Assembly (NCBI GenBank): GCA_002104905.1
Contig: MCFE01000573.1
Coordinates: forward strand, 1 to 56,823
Source of the DNA: Basidiobolus meristosporus CBS 931.73
Lineage: Eukaryota; Basidiobolomycota; Basidiobolomycetes; Basidiobolales; Basidiobolaceae
Reading direction: 5' to 3'
DNA length: 56,823 nucleotides
In this document: piece by piece, positions 56,260 through 56,823 of the stretch
Numbering within the stretch: the stretch's first letter is position 1
How the letters are laid out: the number at the start of each line of letters is the position of its first letter
Notes under the pieces: generated by a model
What the model was told of the DNA's origin: nothing
What the model saw: only the letters and a program-made list of their open reading frames with translations
Database searches by the model: none
Translations under genes and position numbers: made by a program

Positions 56260-56823
56260 ACGTAATGCTATTATATCACTTTTTGGTCAATACTCATGTG
56301 AACTTAAGACAGTCTTATATTTGAGACATTGCACCTACATGAATGTAAGATTCAATGATGACCTGCCATAGTAAGCATTATAAATAAGGTTGTGGCACCA
56401 CATACACGCATATATGTAACATTGTTTCCCCTTTGGTTTGACTCACTTCCATAGATATGCCACCAAAAAATAAAGCAAAGTTGTCTGGTTCTCAACCAAA
56501 CCCCACTGCTGACGGCAACAGAAGAACAGTTGGAAACAACAGCTTGCTTTGACATTCAGTGCAACAAGCAGGGCTACATCCAAAAAAGGCCCTGTGAACA
56601 GTATGCCCATTGAAGGTAATAATGCAGACTCCTCAGGCTCTCACTTATGTAGGCAAATGAGAACCTCTGCAGAGCCACAGGCTGACCATTGTGCTCAGGC
56701 AGATGAGAATGTAGCAAATGCAGAACCCTCAGTTGAAGATCAGCAAGTGGCCATGATAACATCACCACCACCTATATTAGCAAGTATGTTGTCAGCTCAT
56801 ACCAAAGCATTAATGAAGTAATT
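56260..56823 (+). other. Right-edge sequence, probable start of another element (partial)
   Basis: An ATG at 56457 opens a short frame starting MPPKNKAKLSGSQPNPTADG that stops at about 56552, and another frame (56549-56821) continues with polar, Ala/Ser/Pro-rich sequence to near the edge. Small basic 'M-P-P-K-x-K' starts followed by disordered sequence are common in retroelement Gag proteins, so this may be a frameshifted Gag. The window ends before any diagnostic domain. Confidence 0.35.

Overview
The window reads as a piece of a fungal nuclear genome. Evidence: a myosin-motor chitin synthase with a C-terminal DEK_C-like domain, a vacuolar-type GH38 alpha-mannosidase, a Hal4/Hal5-like kinase, a Pcl-like cyclin, many short GT-AG introns (47 to about 80 bp, often GTATGT/GTAAGT donors), and LTR retrotransposons beside a Tnp2-type DNA transposon. 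I cannot place the species. An elongin-B-like gene and the overall gene set would suit an early-diverging fungus, but that is inference.

Layout: 1.9-2.6 kb, an alkyltransferase-like (ATL) DNA-lesion protein with an Arg/Ser-rich insertion. 3.1-3.4 kb, two spliced exons of an unrecognised minus-strand gene. 4.9-8.5 kb (minus), a five-exon BAR-PH-ArfGAP-ankyrin protein. 10.2-10.8 kb (minus), a three-exon elongin-B-like gene whose first coding exon is only the ATG. 12.5-13.6 kb (minus), a five-exon MgtE/SLC41-type magnesium transporter with a 9-nt exon. 15.3-15.6 kb, a small four-helix membrane protein. 16.2-17.5 kb (minus), a Gly/Asn/Gln-rich protein with a membrane-like helix and a MIR-type beta-trefoil. 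19.7-25.4 kb (minus), the chitin synthase. After a 5.4 kb gene-free stretch come 26S proteasome ATPase Rpt4 (eight exons), the Hal-type kinase, the alpha-mannosidase (six exons) and the cyclin, all on the plus strand.

From about 42.7 kb to the end the sequence is a transposon nest: a 212-bp fold-back element, two oppositely oriented Tnp2 transposase remnants, a decayed Ty1/copia reverse transcriptase/RNase H, a nearly intact 7.2-kb Ty3/gypsy element (49082-56259) with 1072-bp LTRs, and probably the start of another element at the right edge.

The host genes are ordinary single-copy housekeeping functions (DNA repair, Arf trafficking, cell wall, proteolysis, ion homeostasis, glycan turnover) and do not form an obvious cluster. 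The most notable signals are in the gypsy element. Its LTR carries three heat-shock-element motifs just upstream of a TATA box. All four differences between its two LTRs, and the one stop codon that breaks its ORF, can be explained by decay of CpG sites, which suggests a young, probably methylated and possibly heat-responsive retrotransposon. Exon structures were built by hand from splice-site sense, reading-frame continuity and family similarity; no alignment or RNA data were available.
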